From NCBI GenBank assembly GCA_963682025.1, contig OY821519.1:12190168-12254167 (forward strand): DNA of 64,000 bases. The letters run 5' to 3'. The translations under genes and the position numbers were made by a program. Shown one piece after another: positions 22,549 through 32,775 of the stretch (position 1 is its first letter; every line of letters begins with the position of its first letter). The notes beneath the pieces are model-generated. The model made no database searches and was not told the origin of the DNA. It saw only the letters and a list, made by a program, of their open reading frames with translations. The DNA comes from Cordilura impudica (Eukaryota > Arthropoda > Insecta > Diptera > Scathophagidae).

Positions 22549-22828
22549 TTATATGAAAATTAATATAAATGAAATTATAACATAAGATTATGATAAAATT
22601 ATGATATAAGATATTTTAAAAAAATTAAAGAAAAAAATTTTAGCAGGAGTATAAATAAATAATTAAATAAAGATAATAATAAAATAAATTTTTAAATAAA
22701 AATAATAATAAAATAAATAATTAATTAAATATAGAATTGAAGTAACAAAAATTTTAAAATAAAAAATTTAAAACAATAATATATAAACTTATAAAAGAAA
22801 AATTACCAAGAGCAAAAAGAAGTACAAA
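22549..22828. other. AT-rich noncoding DNA
   Basis: Almost only A and T with short AAATAAATAAT runs. Nothing else is seen. Confidence 0.5.
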
Positions 22829-23055
22829 CAAGTAAGAACAATAATTCGGTCTGGACCGACTCTACATGCGTTTAGAGATCCTATCTCTTAAGCCCAACTA
22901 ATTGGTTATAGAAAATAACCATAAACCAAATTTGAGTGACATTATTATTAGTTTTGTTGCCTTTGGATATGAAATAGTTCATATCGGATGCTATATTTAT
23001 ATGGGTACTAGGTCGAAAAATGGGACCGATCCTGATTTTTTTGGTAAGTTCACTT
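22829..23055 (-). repeat. Repeat family A, truncated copy
   Basis: The 3' end of family A in inverted orientation, with the palindrome region CGGTCTGGACCG, AAACCAAATTTGAGTGACAT and CATATCGGATGCTATAT. It stops where a Helitron-derived GC-rich block begins. Confidence 0.8.
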
Positions 23056-24696
23056 ACCGCGTTCGCGCGTTTGGCGGCCACACCCGTGTTTCAATTGCCA
23101 AAATATATTTTTCAGGTCATTTCGATATTTTAGCTGAGCTGTGTTCCGCGATAGTGTCGCGTCCACGTCCGCGAGCCGCTTCTGCAAGTTTGGCAACAAC
23201 ACCACACCAGTGCGAAAATATACCAGTGCGAAAATATATTTTTAATATCGATACGATATTTTAGCTAAGCTGTATTCCGCGAGCGCGTCGCGTCCGCGTC
23301 CGCGCCCCGATTCCGCGCACCGAAATGTTGCTATTGAAAAGAACACAGATATTAAATAAATTTCTTGCAGTACAGCTATTGAGAGCAGTATGGAGAATTT
23401 GTTCATTTCTTTCGGGGCCATTTTTTAAATTTGGGGAATTTGTTTATCGTGAAGTTATTCCCCAATTTTTTGGGGAATAAGTTAATATTTTGGCGAATTT
23501 ATTCATTGGGGGCTAAGTACTCGGCGCATGCTTACCATTACAATTACCTATGTTTATGCATGGAGTATTTTGAGTGTACAAGTTACGAATTTTAGTTATT
23601 CTAGAGCTTTGTGATATACAACATTTGTGGCCTTTCCTTCTGGTGCATATACGAGAATATCATAGTCTGGAGCAGGCGACATAAAATTGTCTATGAGAAA
23701 AACAGTCGTTTAAGGAGTTTCAGATACCCTGGATTCAGTTTGTCTTAGCCGCTGGATTTCTAGACGCACTTGATTAGATTCAGGCATTTCCGCCTCTCTT
23801 AACAAAGCTTGTTGAGCTGCGTTCCGCGAGCGCATCGAAATGATGCTATTGAAATAATACAGATTTTAAATGCGTATATTGCAGGACAGATATTGAGATC
23901 AGTATGCAAATTTTCACTTAAATAAAAATTTAACGAAATTCATTAAGCAAAAATATGTAAAACTTTAAGAACGAATTTGGGGAGTAAGTTAGTTTTTTTT
24001 TATTTCGTTAAAAAAAAATGGGGAATTTGTGTATTTCTTTTGGGGACCTTTTCTTAAATTTGGGGAATTTGTTCACCGTGTGTACCAAATTTCAGAGAAA
24101 TCCGTTGAAAAATACAAATTTGTATAGCGAACAAATGTCCAAAAAACAGAAAATGGGCGTAATGGTAAGCGTGGTCAGAAAGATATAGAAACAAATCAAA
24201 TGAACAAAAATAAATTTTATATACATAGAAGTTGGCGCAATATCAGGCGTGGCTGGTAGGAAGCATACGGCAAACTTGCCTCGAGATTGTGCGTACCAAA
24301 TTTCAGAGAAATCCGTTAAAAAAATTTTGTATAGCGAACAAATATACCAGAAAACAGAAAATGAATGTTGTATAAAAATTGGGCGTAAAAGTAGGCGTGG
24401 CAATAAGAATGATATGGTGACCCTGCCTGGACTACAGAGATTCTGCGTACCAAATTTCAGAGAAATACGTTGAAAAATAAAAATTTGTATAGCGAAAAAT
24501 TATACCAAAAATAGAAAAGGAATTGTATACAAAAAGTGGGCGCAAGAGTATGCGTGGCCGGTAAGAATCATATGGCGACCTTTCCTGGAGTACAGAGATC
24601 GTGTGTACCAAATTTCAGATAAATCCGTTGAAAAATAAAAATTTGTATAGCGGTCAAACAAACAAACAAACAGAAAATGAATTTTATATATATAGA
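23056..24696 (-). mobile_element. Helitron family 3, partial copy with 5' end
   Basis: On the minus strand it starts TCTATATATATAAAATTC at 24696 (flank A). It then has four tandem units of about 150 bp (24060-24690; GCGTACCAAATTTCAGAGAA, GTTGAAAAATAAAAATTTGT, GTAGGCGTGGC), a degraded coding piece (23596-23835), and GC-rich units at 23056-23330 (GCGCGTTTGGCGGCCACACC). The same order occurs in the copy at 29475-31975. The CTAG end is missing. Confidence 0.75.
23596..23835 (-). pseudogene. Helitron-borne arginine/glutamate-rich ORF remnant
   Basis: It reads MRSRNAAQQALLREAEMPES, QVRLEIQRLRQTESRVSETP, a stop, then FLIDNFMSPAPDYDILVY and ends VVYHKALE. An equivalent ORF in the copy at 30951-31190 has no stop at that point, so the protein pattern is shared by two copies. 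The repeated RxRQxESRxSE pattern resembles the N-terminal region of Helitron Rep/helicase proteins. Capture of a host exon is the alternative. Confidence 0.5.
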
Positions 24697-24699
24697 TTG

Positions 24700-25200
24700 G
24701 TTCTTCTTGATCATTCCAGAGCCTTTGAAACTAGCAATCATTCTACTTTATTCAGTTTTTCATTAATATTAATACAACTAATAACAACATACCTCTCACG
24801 TAAATAAATAAATAAATCAGTATCAGAACCATTAGCTATTAGTAGAGATGTATCCCAAGGATCAATTCTGGGGTCGCTTCTTTTCTCTATTTATGCAAAT
24901 GCTTTACAGCTTTACCTTAGAAGCCCTAATTCCAACACTAACTTATGGACGCGAACTGATTGCTGATTTCGATTTAAAATTAAAATGCTTTAAACAATGC
25001 TATTGGGTTAAAGAAATTTGAACACATATCATTCTTCTGGAAAAGCCTGTACGGAGTATCACTTCAAAACCTACTAAAGACTAGAGTACTAATTTTTTTA
25101 CATAAGATAATACGCACTGAAAATCCACAATACTTATGCAATCATATACGATTTGCCGAAGCAAACATAGGTAAATAACCTAACAACTAAAAACAAAGTT
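24700..25200 (+). pseudogene. Heavily deleted jockey/CR1-like LINE fragment
   Basis: LVLLDHSRAFE (24700) is the reverse transcriptase block with the first catalytic aspartate. VSQGSILGSLLFSIYAN (about 24850) is the PQG block. KTRVLIFLHKI and NPQYLCNHIRFAEAN (about 25075-25170) match the C-terminus of the LINE at 50303-54118 (VLVLLHKVI, SYLFNRLTFA). The pieces between are deleted. A related 3' UTR continues on both sides of the hAT-like insertion at 25310. Confidence 0.7.
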
Positions 25201-25214
25201 TTTATTAAAACATA

Positions 25215-25301
25215 TGAGTTTTGAATCTCTCCGTGACTGCGTGACTTTGTGTGACTATTTTAAAATTAATCTTTCAGATCGATCTGATGAGGGGAAATGG
25301 G
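25215..25301 (+). repeat. LINE 3' region unit, left of the hAT-like insertion
   Basis: TCTCCGTGACTG...GATCGATCTGATG matches the units at 27514 and 27630 on the other side of the insertion. Confidence 0.7.
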
Positions 25302-25309
25302 GTTTAAAT

Positions 25310-27505
25310 CAGAGTTGTAAAAATTAACATTTTTCATGTTTGAAATCATGTAAAACGATAAATAAAAGCATCTAGTACAACAAATTTATACTTTTTGGAA
25401 TCGTACAAGTACCAAGAATATCTATCATCCATAAATTTCACTTAAATCGGACTGCCCTATTGGCGTGAGCAAACTACTACTCGAAAAAGCTCGACGCCTT
25501 TTCATACAAATGTATGAAAATATTCACTTCATAGATGTTTGACTTCATTTTAAAAAAATTTTTCCCAAAATACATGGTATGATTTTATATATTTTGATGT
25601 TAGTTACACTGATAATTTTCACACATTTGTATAGAAAGTGTCTGACCTTTTTCAAGTAGCTGTTTGCCTAGAGCACAATTTTATTCGGAATGACTTAATT
25701 TTTATACCCTATACCACTATGTGGTTTTGGGTATAATGACTTTGTGCTGCTGTTCGTAACAACCAAAAATATTTGACCTAGACCCATCTTTAATTATACC
25801 GATCGAATCAGAATCACTTTCTGAGTTGATTTAACAATGTCCGTCCGTCCGTCAATCCGTCTGTGTGTCCATGTAAACCTTGTAATCAAACTGCAGGTCG
25901 CAAATATGAATATATTTTGATGAAGTTTGGTATATAAGCTTCTATTGGCCATGGGATGAACGCCACTGAAATTGGTGAGAATCGGTCCATGTTCAGACCT
26001 AGCCCCCATACAAATTACCCTTATGAAATCGTCATAAATTGCCATAAGATCCAAATTATCATACAAATCTTAGTCAAATTGGGTTTGTGTGTATATATTA
26101 CACCCATTAATCAGTAGTCCAAAAATTATCCCTATTGGACAACTCTTAGTCATAGGCCCTATATAGAGCTGCTTCCCGATCTTCACTTAAATCTTTTAAA
26201 AAACAAAAATATTGCACTGATTCTTCTCAAATTTTGTTTGTATATATATTTGCAAAATACAAGAGACTTTGCCGAACATGGTCAGGATCGGTCCATTTTT
26301 GGGCCTAGTCCCCATATAGATGTAGCATCCGATATGAACTTTTTCATATCTGCAGCCGAAAAAATTAATAGAAATCCCACTCAAATTTGGTTTATGCATA
26401 TTTTCTATATCCAGTTACTTGGGCCTGAGAGATAGGGTGTCTAAACGCATGGTATAGGGTATCATATAGTCGGTCTAGACCGACTATAATTTTTTTACTT
26501 GTTTTATATTAGGTATCTGTGAATAAGGTCAATTACGGGCAGTGAAAAAAATAATATATATACATATTTTTTTTTTAAATTTTTTTTTTTAGTTTCTGTT
26601 TTTTGTCGAGTAGTAGTCCCTTCAAGTTTCAATTTTTAGCTGAATGCCTTGAAACACAGCTCTAACTAATATAATTTTTTGTTACATTATTGTGGAGCAT
26701 TTTCTGGAAAATATCATCAAACTTCAAATAAGAGCATATTTTCACACATTTGTATAGAAAGTGACCAATAGCAGTCCAGTAGTGCTAGACCGACGCCACA
26801 ATTTTGGTCGGAATGGTTTCAAATTTTTTATGAGTAATCTATGAATAAGTCAATTACAGACAGTGAAAAAGTAAAAAAAAAATTTTTTTTTTTTACACTT
26901 TTTGCAAAATTTTTCGAGTAGTTGCTCCCACATGCCAACATTTTTGTCGAAATGCTTTGAAATTTTAAAACATATTCTCTATATATATTCAGATTAAAAT
27001 ACAAAGAGCTTTTTCCAAATGTTCTTTAAAAATTTTTTGTAAATAGGCATCAAACATATACAAAGATCATATTTTCATACATTTGAGTGGATGCTCTTTC
27101 TCGAGTAGTAGCTAGCCCATTCCATAGTTATTATCAGAATGGTTTAATATTTCAGGAGGCTAATATTTCAGTGCAACTGACTTCAAAATATATAAAATCA
27201 TACCGTGTATTTTGGAAACAATTTTTTTTAAATGAATTCAAACATCTATGAAGTGAATATTTTCATACATTTGTATGGAAAGGCGTCGAGCTTTTTCGAA
27301 TAGTAGATTGCCCGCGCCAGTAGGACAGTCCGATTAAAGTGAAATTTAAGAATGATATTTTTGGTACTTGAACGATTCCAAAAAGTATACATTTGTTACA
27401 CTAAATACTTATATATATCATTTTACATGATTTCACATGAAAAATGTTAATTTTTACTACTCGAGCTAATCGTTGAGCTCGAGTAGCTCGTTAATGGGGG
27501 CTCTG
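25310..27505. mobile_element. hAT-like foldback element, 8-bp TSD
   Basis: The ends are CAGAG (25310) and CTCTG (27505), flanked by the identical 8-bp GTTTAAAT at 25302-25309 and 27506-27513. This is the hAT signature. Subterminal inverted arms of about 330-370 bp (25316-25690 and 27130-27468) share CATGTAAAACGATA-type words, TATACTTTTTGGAATCG and CATACAAATGTATGAAAAT. The right tip has extra GAGCTACTCGAGCTC-type palindromes. The centre (26515-27130) repeats arm-like pieces (CATTTGTATAGAAAGTG). No transposase is present. Family A copy 1 (25703-26500) inserted into it. Confidence 0.85.
25703..26500 (+). mobile_element. Repeat family A, full-length copy 1
   Basis: The copy starts TATACCCTATACCACTATG and ends GGTATAGGGTAT...CGGTCTAGACCG...TTACTTG, giving 12-13 bp imperfect terminal inversion. 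A TCCG microsatellite lies near 25846. It has no coding capacity. Short in-frame stretches on the minus strand are shared by all copies only because the DNA is shared. Confidence 0.85.
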
Positions 27506-27513
27506 GTTTAAAT

Positions 27514-27960
27514 CACTCCGTGACTATGCGTGACTGTGTGTGACTATCTTAAAATTAATCTTTGGCCACAACAAGTCTACCGACAATGTTTCAGATCGAT
27601 CGGATGAAGGGAAGTGAGGTTTTAATCTCTCCGTGACTGTGCGTGACTATGTCAAAGTTAATCTTTTTCACAGCAAGTCTATCGACCAAGATTCAGATCG
27701 GTCGGATAAGAGGAAATGGGCTGTGCCTAAACCTAAACTTTTTTTTAAAGTATTTCTTATTGTATGCATTTTTTATTTTTTCTCTCTTTGTGTATTTAAA
27801 TTTTATTTAATTTTCTTTTATTTCGAATTTTCTTTTCGCTTGATTTAATTTAATGATATATATTTTATAATTATCAATTGTAATCATTGTATCAAATGTA
27901 ATCCTGCACTATAATTAAAAGACGTAGTCTTGCTGTGTAGGAAGTCAAATAAATAAATAA
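27514..27960 (+). repeat. LINE 3' UTR with tandem units and AAAT tail
   Basis: Two tandem units of about 115 bp (27514 and 27630) share CTCCGTGACT, TTAATCTTT and AGATCGRTCGGAT. Then come CCTAAACCTAAAC, a T-rich stretch, AAAGACGTAGTCTTGCTGTG and an (AAAT)n tail at 27946-27963. This is the 3' end of the LINE started at 24700. Confidence 0.7.
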
Positions 27961-28099
27961 ATAACCCGAAAAAGTTACATCTAATGCCTCAAAATTGTTA
28001 AAATGTCGAACAATTTTCATATTTTCTATCCTTTTTCACCATTCATAATTCTTCAGAACATTATTTCGAAAGAAAAGTGTAGGCTAAAAATCGTAGGAT

Positions 28100-28275
28100 A
28101 TCTTATCATCATCTAAATATTTTATACCTCTGTAAAGATTTAAGTCCATCCGGGGTTGACTTATCTAACCATGTCTCCGATATGCATACAACATCAACAT
28201 TCGAGTTCTCAAAAGTCGAACTGAATTCATAAATGGTCATAAGTTTTATCGACCTTTTTTTGGTAGATATTTGTT
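28100..28275 (-). pseudogene. LINE endonuclease fragment
   Basis: On the minus strand, EFSSTFENSNVDVVCISETW followed by LDKSTPDGL matches the LINE at 50303-54118 (FENSSVDVICVSETWFVKDT), including the catalytic glutamate of the AP endonuclease. Only about 55 residues remain. Confidence 0.8.
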
Positions 28276-28355
28276 AAGATTTTTAGAATTCTCTAAAGTG
28301 GGCTTCTAAGATCATTTGTTTTCAAAATAAATAACATTAATATTTATTTATTATT

Positions 28356-28396
28356 CATCCCACGTTTCGTTGGAGATTCCCAACATCCTCAGGGAT
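28356..28396 (-). ncRNA. Hammerhead-like motif, Penelope-3'-end type
   Basis: On the minus strand: ATCC, core CTGAGGA, T, hairpin GTTGG...CCAAC, GAAAC, GT, G, GGAT. The core differs from CTGATGA only at the variable position 7. A G at the cleavage position would block or weaken cleavage. An (AAATA)n stretch follows, as at a Penelope 3' end. Confidence 0.35.
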
Positions 28397-28399
28397 AAT

Positions 28400-29361
28400 T
28401 TTATTAATATATAGTCTTTTTTGTAAATCATAAATCTTTATCTTTAAGCTCTGACCATCTAAATAGAAAATTTGAACAAAATAATTTTGTTAGGAAATAA
28501 ATTCCTGTTCGAAATTTAGCCCTATATCATCAATTCGAATAAAGAAAGAATTTAAAAAATTTAAAAATTTGTTATTCTCAATCTTTGTAGCTTTAAGAAT
28601 TTATAAAATAATTTTAATAATACCACTGTTCATTCTCTTCCGCAATAGACGCACATGTATTAGTTTTGTTTTTTTTTCGGCCACATGTTACACTTGTGGT
28701 CTTTCAATGATGATGATAATAATTTGCAACAAAAGAATATTCCATAATACTACCTTATCATTCATTCATACACTCCTCCTTTTTTACATATGTTCTTTTT
28801 TTGGTGTGTGTGTGTGTGTGACAAAAAACAGGCACGGATGTAGTTTATTGCAGATTTTGTTGTTGTTTTTCGGAACAACAATCAGTCACGCATACAGATG
28901 GTAATTGTGTCATCGTTAACATTATTGCAGTGGAACAAAATAACAACAATAGCAACAACCAAAATTATAAAATAAAATAGTGTACATTTACACTGTCATC
29001 ACACTTGGCGGCTTTTTGTATTAATCGCTAAAGGAGACGATTTTTTGCTTTACAAAAAGAAAAAAAAATTTGGGGTAGTTTTCTTTTAAATTTTTGATAT
29101 TTATATAGTAAGGGCTGTTTTTTTTTTTTTTGCTATTTTGGGAGGTGATATTTTAAAGTCATTACATGATACATATAGTTTAAAAAATATTGTTTTTAAT
29201 TTATTACCCTGTGATTGATGGTGTTACCTTAAATGATTGGGGTAATTCAAAAAAAGTTAAATAGAATTTGTCTAGAAATGTACTAATGTACGAGTAAGTA
29301 TCGTGTATCGTATATTCATAGTATCGAATAATTAAAATTTGGCAAAATAACAACCATATAC
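28400..29361. other. Noncoding DNA, no repeat family assigned
   Basis: A (TG)n run lies at 28805-28820. The AACAACAAT-rich texture at 28850-28960 resembles fly intronic DNA. No gene is supported. Confidence 0.4.
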
Positions 29362-29474
29362 AGTGAGTGACAATATAAGGAAAATTTTTAACAAAATATG
29401 TTTTTGACAACTTGAACGTTCTATACAAAAAAATTGGATTATTAAATTAAAAGCTCTTTTATTAATAAAAAAAA
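29362..29474 (+). repeat. Tc1-like terminal repeat fragment
   Basis: CAGTGAGTGACAATATAAGG, then TTTTTAACAAAATATGTTTT matches the end at 57518 along about 110 bp and follows TA. A Helitron cuts it off at 29475. Confidence 0.65.
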
Positions 29475-29841
29475 CTAGCTGTTTTTACCCGGACTTGCCC
29501 GGGATCCAAAGGCCCTTGACTTGAAAAATTGTTCACTATGCTTACCAGACGCTGAGCACTTAGTGCCCGATGAACAAATTCCTCAAAAAAATTAACTTTC
29601 TCCCCAAAAATTTTTATTTGATTGGGGAATTTTTTCATGACGAAAAAAATCCCCAATGATTACTTTTTTTTGGGGAGTAAATTCATTTTTTATTTCAATT
29701 TAAAATTTTTTGATTTTTTAATTTAGAAATTTTTTTAAAACACGCTACAGCAATAATACTTCAAAAATAAGCTGCCAAACCGCTTCAATTTTATTTATGA
29801 TGTAAACATCAAATATAACAACAAATTAAAGATATCTGAAG

Positions 29842-30067
29842 TTTTTTTTTTTTTTTTATTAATCAACACTCAGGGGATGCCCCCTACAGATGCAGTGCAT
29901 TGTGTTGATCTCAGGAAAGATATAGATATAGGAAGGAGGAAAGAGAGACTAGTGTGTTTATTTTTTTTTTTTTTTTTTGCAGCGACAGACCAAAGCCTCT
30001 GGTGGGAATCGAACCCACGACCCCCGCATGGTAGGCGAGCACGCTACCTACTCTTCTACCGGGGCGC
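29842..30067 (-). mobile_element. tRNA-derived SINE, full-length-looking copy
   Basis: Read on the minus strand from 30067: GCGCCCCGGTAGAAGAGTAG (A-box region TAGAAGAGTAGG), a D/anticodon-like stretch, GGTTCGATTCC (B box, 30005-30015), ACCAGAGGCTTTGG, an A run, a body of about 100 bp (CTCAGGGGATGCC complement region) and a terminal A run (29842-29857). The head resembles a tRNA with a UACCAUGCG-type anticodon arm. An apparent 64-residue plus-strand frame (WWESNPRPPHGRRARY) is the usual shadow of a tRNA head. Confidence 0.85.
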
Positions 30068-30950
30068 TTAAAAATTAAATTAATTCATTCAATATGTGAT
30101 CATCATTGAGCAGAGACGTCAAATTTATAGAAGTTTCAAAATTGGAAAATTAATGCGACGTTTAAAATTGTGCCGCAAAGCTGCTTTAAGCAACTGCTTA
30201 TAGTATATGTTTGGCCAATTTTGATCAATAGGTAATTATTGCACATACGTACATAGATAAAATTTATCAGAAGACTTTTCACTGAGCTGTGTTCCGCGTC
30301 CCCGCGTTTGACAGCTACACCCGTGCTGCGCGCAGTTAGCGTCAACTTATTTTAATCGCCAAAATATATATTTCGGATCATTCCGATATTTTAGCTGAGC
30401 TTTGTTCGCGAGCGCGTCGCGTCCGCGAGCCGCTTCCGCACGTTTAGCAGCCACACCCGTGCTGCCGCGCAGTTGTCGTCAACTTATTTGAATCGCCAAA
30501 ATATGTTTTTCAGATCATTCAGATATTTTAGCTAAGCTCTGTACCGCGAGCGCGTCGCGTCGCGTCCGTGAGCCGCTTCCGCGCGTTTGGCAGCCACACA
30601 CGAGCTGCCGCGCAGTTGTCGTCAACTTATTTGAATCGCCAAAATATGTTTTTCAGATCATTTCGATATCTTAGATAAGCTGTTTGCGTCCGTGCACCGA
30701 AATGATGCTATTGAAAAGAATAGAGATATTAAATAAATCTGTTGTAGGACAGATATTGTAGGACATTTTTTTTAATTTGGGGAATTTGTTCATCCTGAAG
30801 TTACTCCTCAACTTTTTGGGGAATAAGTTCATTTTTTTGGGAATTTATTCATTGGGGACTAAGTACTCGGCGCCTGCTTACCATTACAACTAACTATGTT
30901 TATGCGTGGTGTATTTTGAGTTTCTGATGTCGAAAGGTTACGAATTTAAG

Positions 30951-31190
30951 TTATTCCAGAGCTTTGTAATATACAACATATCTGTTTCTTTCTGGTCTAT
31001 ATACGAAAATATTATACTCTGGAGCAGATGACATAAAATTATCTATGAGAAAAGAGCTTTCAGAATCCCTGGATTCAGCTTGTCTTAGCCGCTGGATATC
31101 TAGACGCACTTGAGTAGATTCAGGCATTTCCACTTCTCTTAACAAAGTTTGCTGAGCTGCGTTCCACGAGCGCGTCGATATCATGCTATT
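30951..31190 (-). pseudogene. Helitron-borne ORF remnant, second copy
   Basis: It reads STRSWNAAQQTLLREVEMPE, QVRLDIQRLRQAESRDSESS, FLIDNFMSSAPEYNIFVY and ends VVYYKALE with TAA. The frame is open throughout, unlike the copy at 23596-23835. It is oriented with the Helitron. It probably descends from the N-terminal coding region of an autonomous element. Confidence 0.5.
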
Positions 31191-32009
31191 AAAAAGAATA
31201 AAGATTTTAAATGCATAATATTGCAGGACAGATATTGAGATCAGTATGCAAATTTTCACTTACATAAACATTTACCAAAATTCATTAAATAAAAATATGT
31301 AAAAATTTAAGAACGAATTTGGGAAGTTAGTTCATTTCCTTATTTCGTTTTTAAAAAAAATGGAAAATTTGTTCAATTCTTTTGGGGACCTTTATTTAAA
31401 TTTAGGGAATTTGTTCATCGTAATGTTATTCGCGTAAGTACCAAATTTCAGAAAAATCCGTTGAAAAATACAAATTTGTTTAGCGAACAAATGTACCAAA
31501 AACCAGAAAGTTAGTTTAATAAAAAAGTGGGCGTAAAGGTAGGCGTGGTGAGAAAGAAATACAATCTGACCTTTACTGGAGTACAGAGATAACCTGCACC
31601 AAATTTCAGAGAAAGGCGTTGAAAAATAAAAGTTTGTATAGCAATTAAACAAAGAAATAAATAAAAGAAAAAAAAAATAAATTTTATATGCATACAAGAA
31701 GGCGTAAAAGTAGGCGTGGTTGTTAAAAATCATACGGCGACCTTTCTTGGAGTACAAAAATTCAGAGAAAGCCGTTGAAAAATAAAAATTTTTATAGCGA
31801 ACAAATATCCAAAAAACAGAAAATTAACTGTATGCAAAAAGTCGGCGTAAAAGTAGGCGTGGCCGGTAGGAAACATATGGAGACTTTTTCTGGAGTATAG
31901 AGATTGTGCGTACCAAATGTCAGAAAAATGTCGAAAGATAAAAATTTTTATTACGGTCAAACAAACAAACAGTTAAAACTATTAATTTTTATGCTGCTGA
32001 CAAAACGTT

Positions 32010-32165
32010 GAAAACTAGAGCCTGCGGCAAAGTTACTCGAGCTATTAGAGTAGTTAATGAGCTAGTCGAGCTCAACGAGTAGCTCCAGTAGTAAAAATCA
32101 GGGCTGTGGAGTTGTCAAACAAAAGTTCCAACTCCAAATCCATCGGATGAAATTTTAATGTCCGA
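32010..32165. repeat. hAT-like terminal pieces
   Basis: The stretch 32020-32095 carries the ACTCGAGCT/GAGCTCAACGAGTAGCTC palindromes seen at the right tip of the hAT-like element (27470-27500). It is followed by CAGGGCTGTGGAGTTG, a classic hAT-type tip, and GTCCGACTCCGACTCC. Borders are not resolved. Confidence 0.45.
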
Positions 32166-32524
32166 CTCCGACTCCTACTCTAAACTTGACTCCAATGCTT
32201 AATGTATATGAACATATTTATAGCAAGTAAGAGTGTTAAATTCGGCTGTGACGAATCTCCACCTCGGTTTGAGTATTGATAATAAATATAAACAAAATAT
32301 TTGAAAAAGTAAACAATTTGTTAAACTTACTACCAAATTATTTCAGTAAATACACTGATTTTTATCATTTTTGGAGATATCACCATATTTTAGACCATAT
32401 CTTGACACATTTTAAATACCAACCTGCTCTTAGTAACGGCAAACAATATTATTTTAACTTTGCCCAGGTAAATTGTTTATTTTGGTGAATGACCGTAATT
32501 TCAAAAGACTGATAGACCGACGCA
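32166..32524. other. AT-rich noncoding DNA
   Basis: No gene or repeat is recognised. Confidence 0.4.
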
Positions 32525-32775
32525 TGTAAGAAGTAAGAAGTAAGAAGTAAGAAGTAAGAAGTAAGAAGTAAGAAGTAAGAAGTAAGAAGTAAGAAGTAAG
32601 AAGTAAGAAGTAAGAAGTAAGAAGTAAGAAGTAAGAAGTAAGAAGTAAGAAGTAAGAAGTAAGAAGTAAGAAGTAAGAAGTAAGAAATAAGAAGTAAGAA
32701 GTAAGAAGTAAGAAGTAAGAAGTAAAAAGTGAAAAGTAAGAAGTAGGAAATAAGAAGTAAGAAGTGAGAAGTAAG
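32525..32775. repeat. (GTAAGAA)n array, about 35 units
   Basis: A 7-bp unit repeats with very few variants, mostly toward the right end (GAAATAA, GTAAAAA, GTGAAAA, GTAGGAA). The minus-strand frames rich in LLLTSYF are artefacts of the array, in which no unit creates a stop. Confidence 0.97.

Larger units (their letters stand above)
29475..31975 (-). mobile_element. Helitron family 3, long copy
   Basis: On the minus strand it ends GGTAAAAACAGCTAG at 29475, after a GC hairpin (CCCGGGCAAGTCCGGG), flanked by T. Toward the 5' end come CCCCAAA-rich DNA, three GC-rich units of about 125 bp (30285-30690), a conserved coding remnant (30951-31190) and four units of about 130-150 bp (31430-31960; GTACCAAATTTCAGAAAAAT, GTAGGCGTGG). 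The 5' terminus is diverged. A SINE inserted at 29842-30067. Confidence 0.75.

Noticed and set aside
25281..25300. CTGATGAGGGGAAAT as a hammerhead core
   Set aside because: Only three bases separate the two core blocks, so helix II cannot form.
25794..26399. Frames with MYDNLDLMAIYDDFI and MGTRPKNGPIL-type words repeated at several loci
   Set aside because: They recur because the family A DNA recurs; stops and indels differ between copies and no start is conserved.
29877..30071. 64-residue plus-strand frame ending in WWESNPRPPHGRRARY
   Set aside because: It is the antisense shadow of a tRNA-like SINE head.
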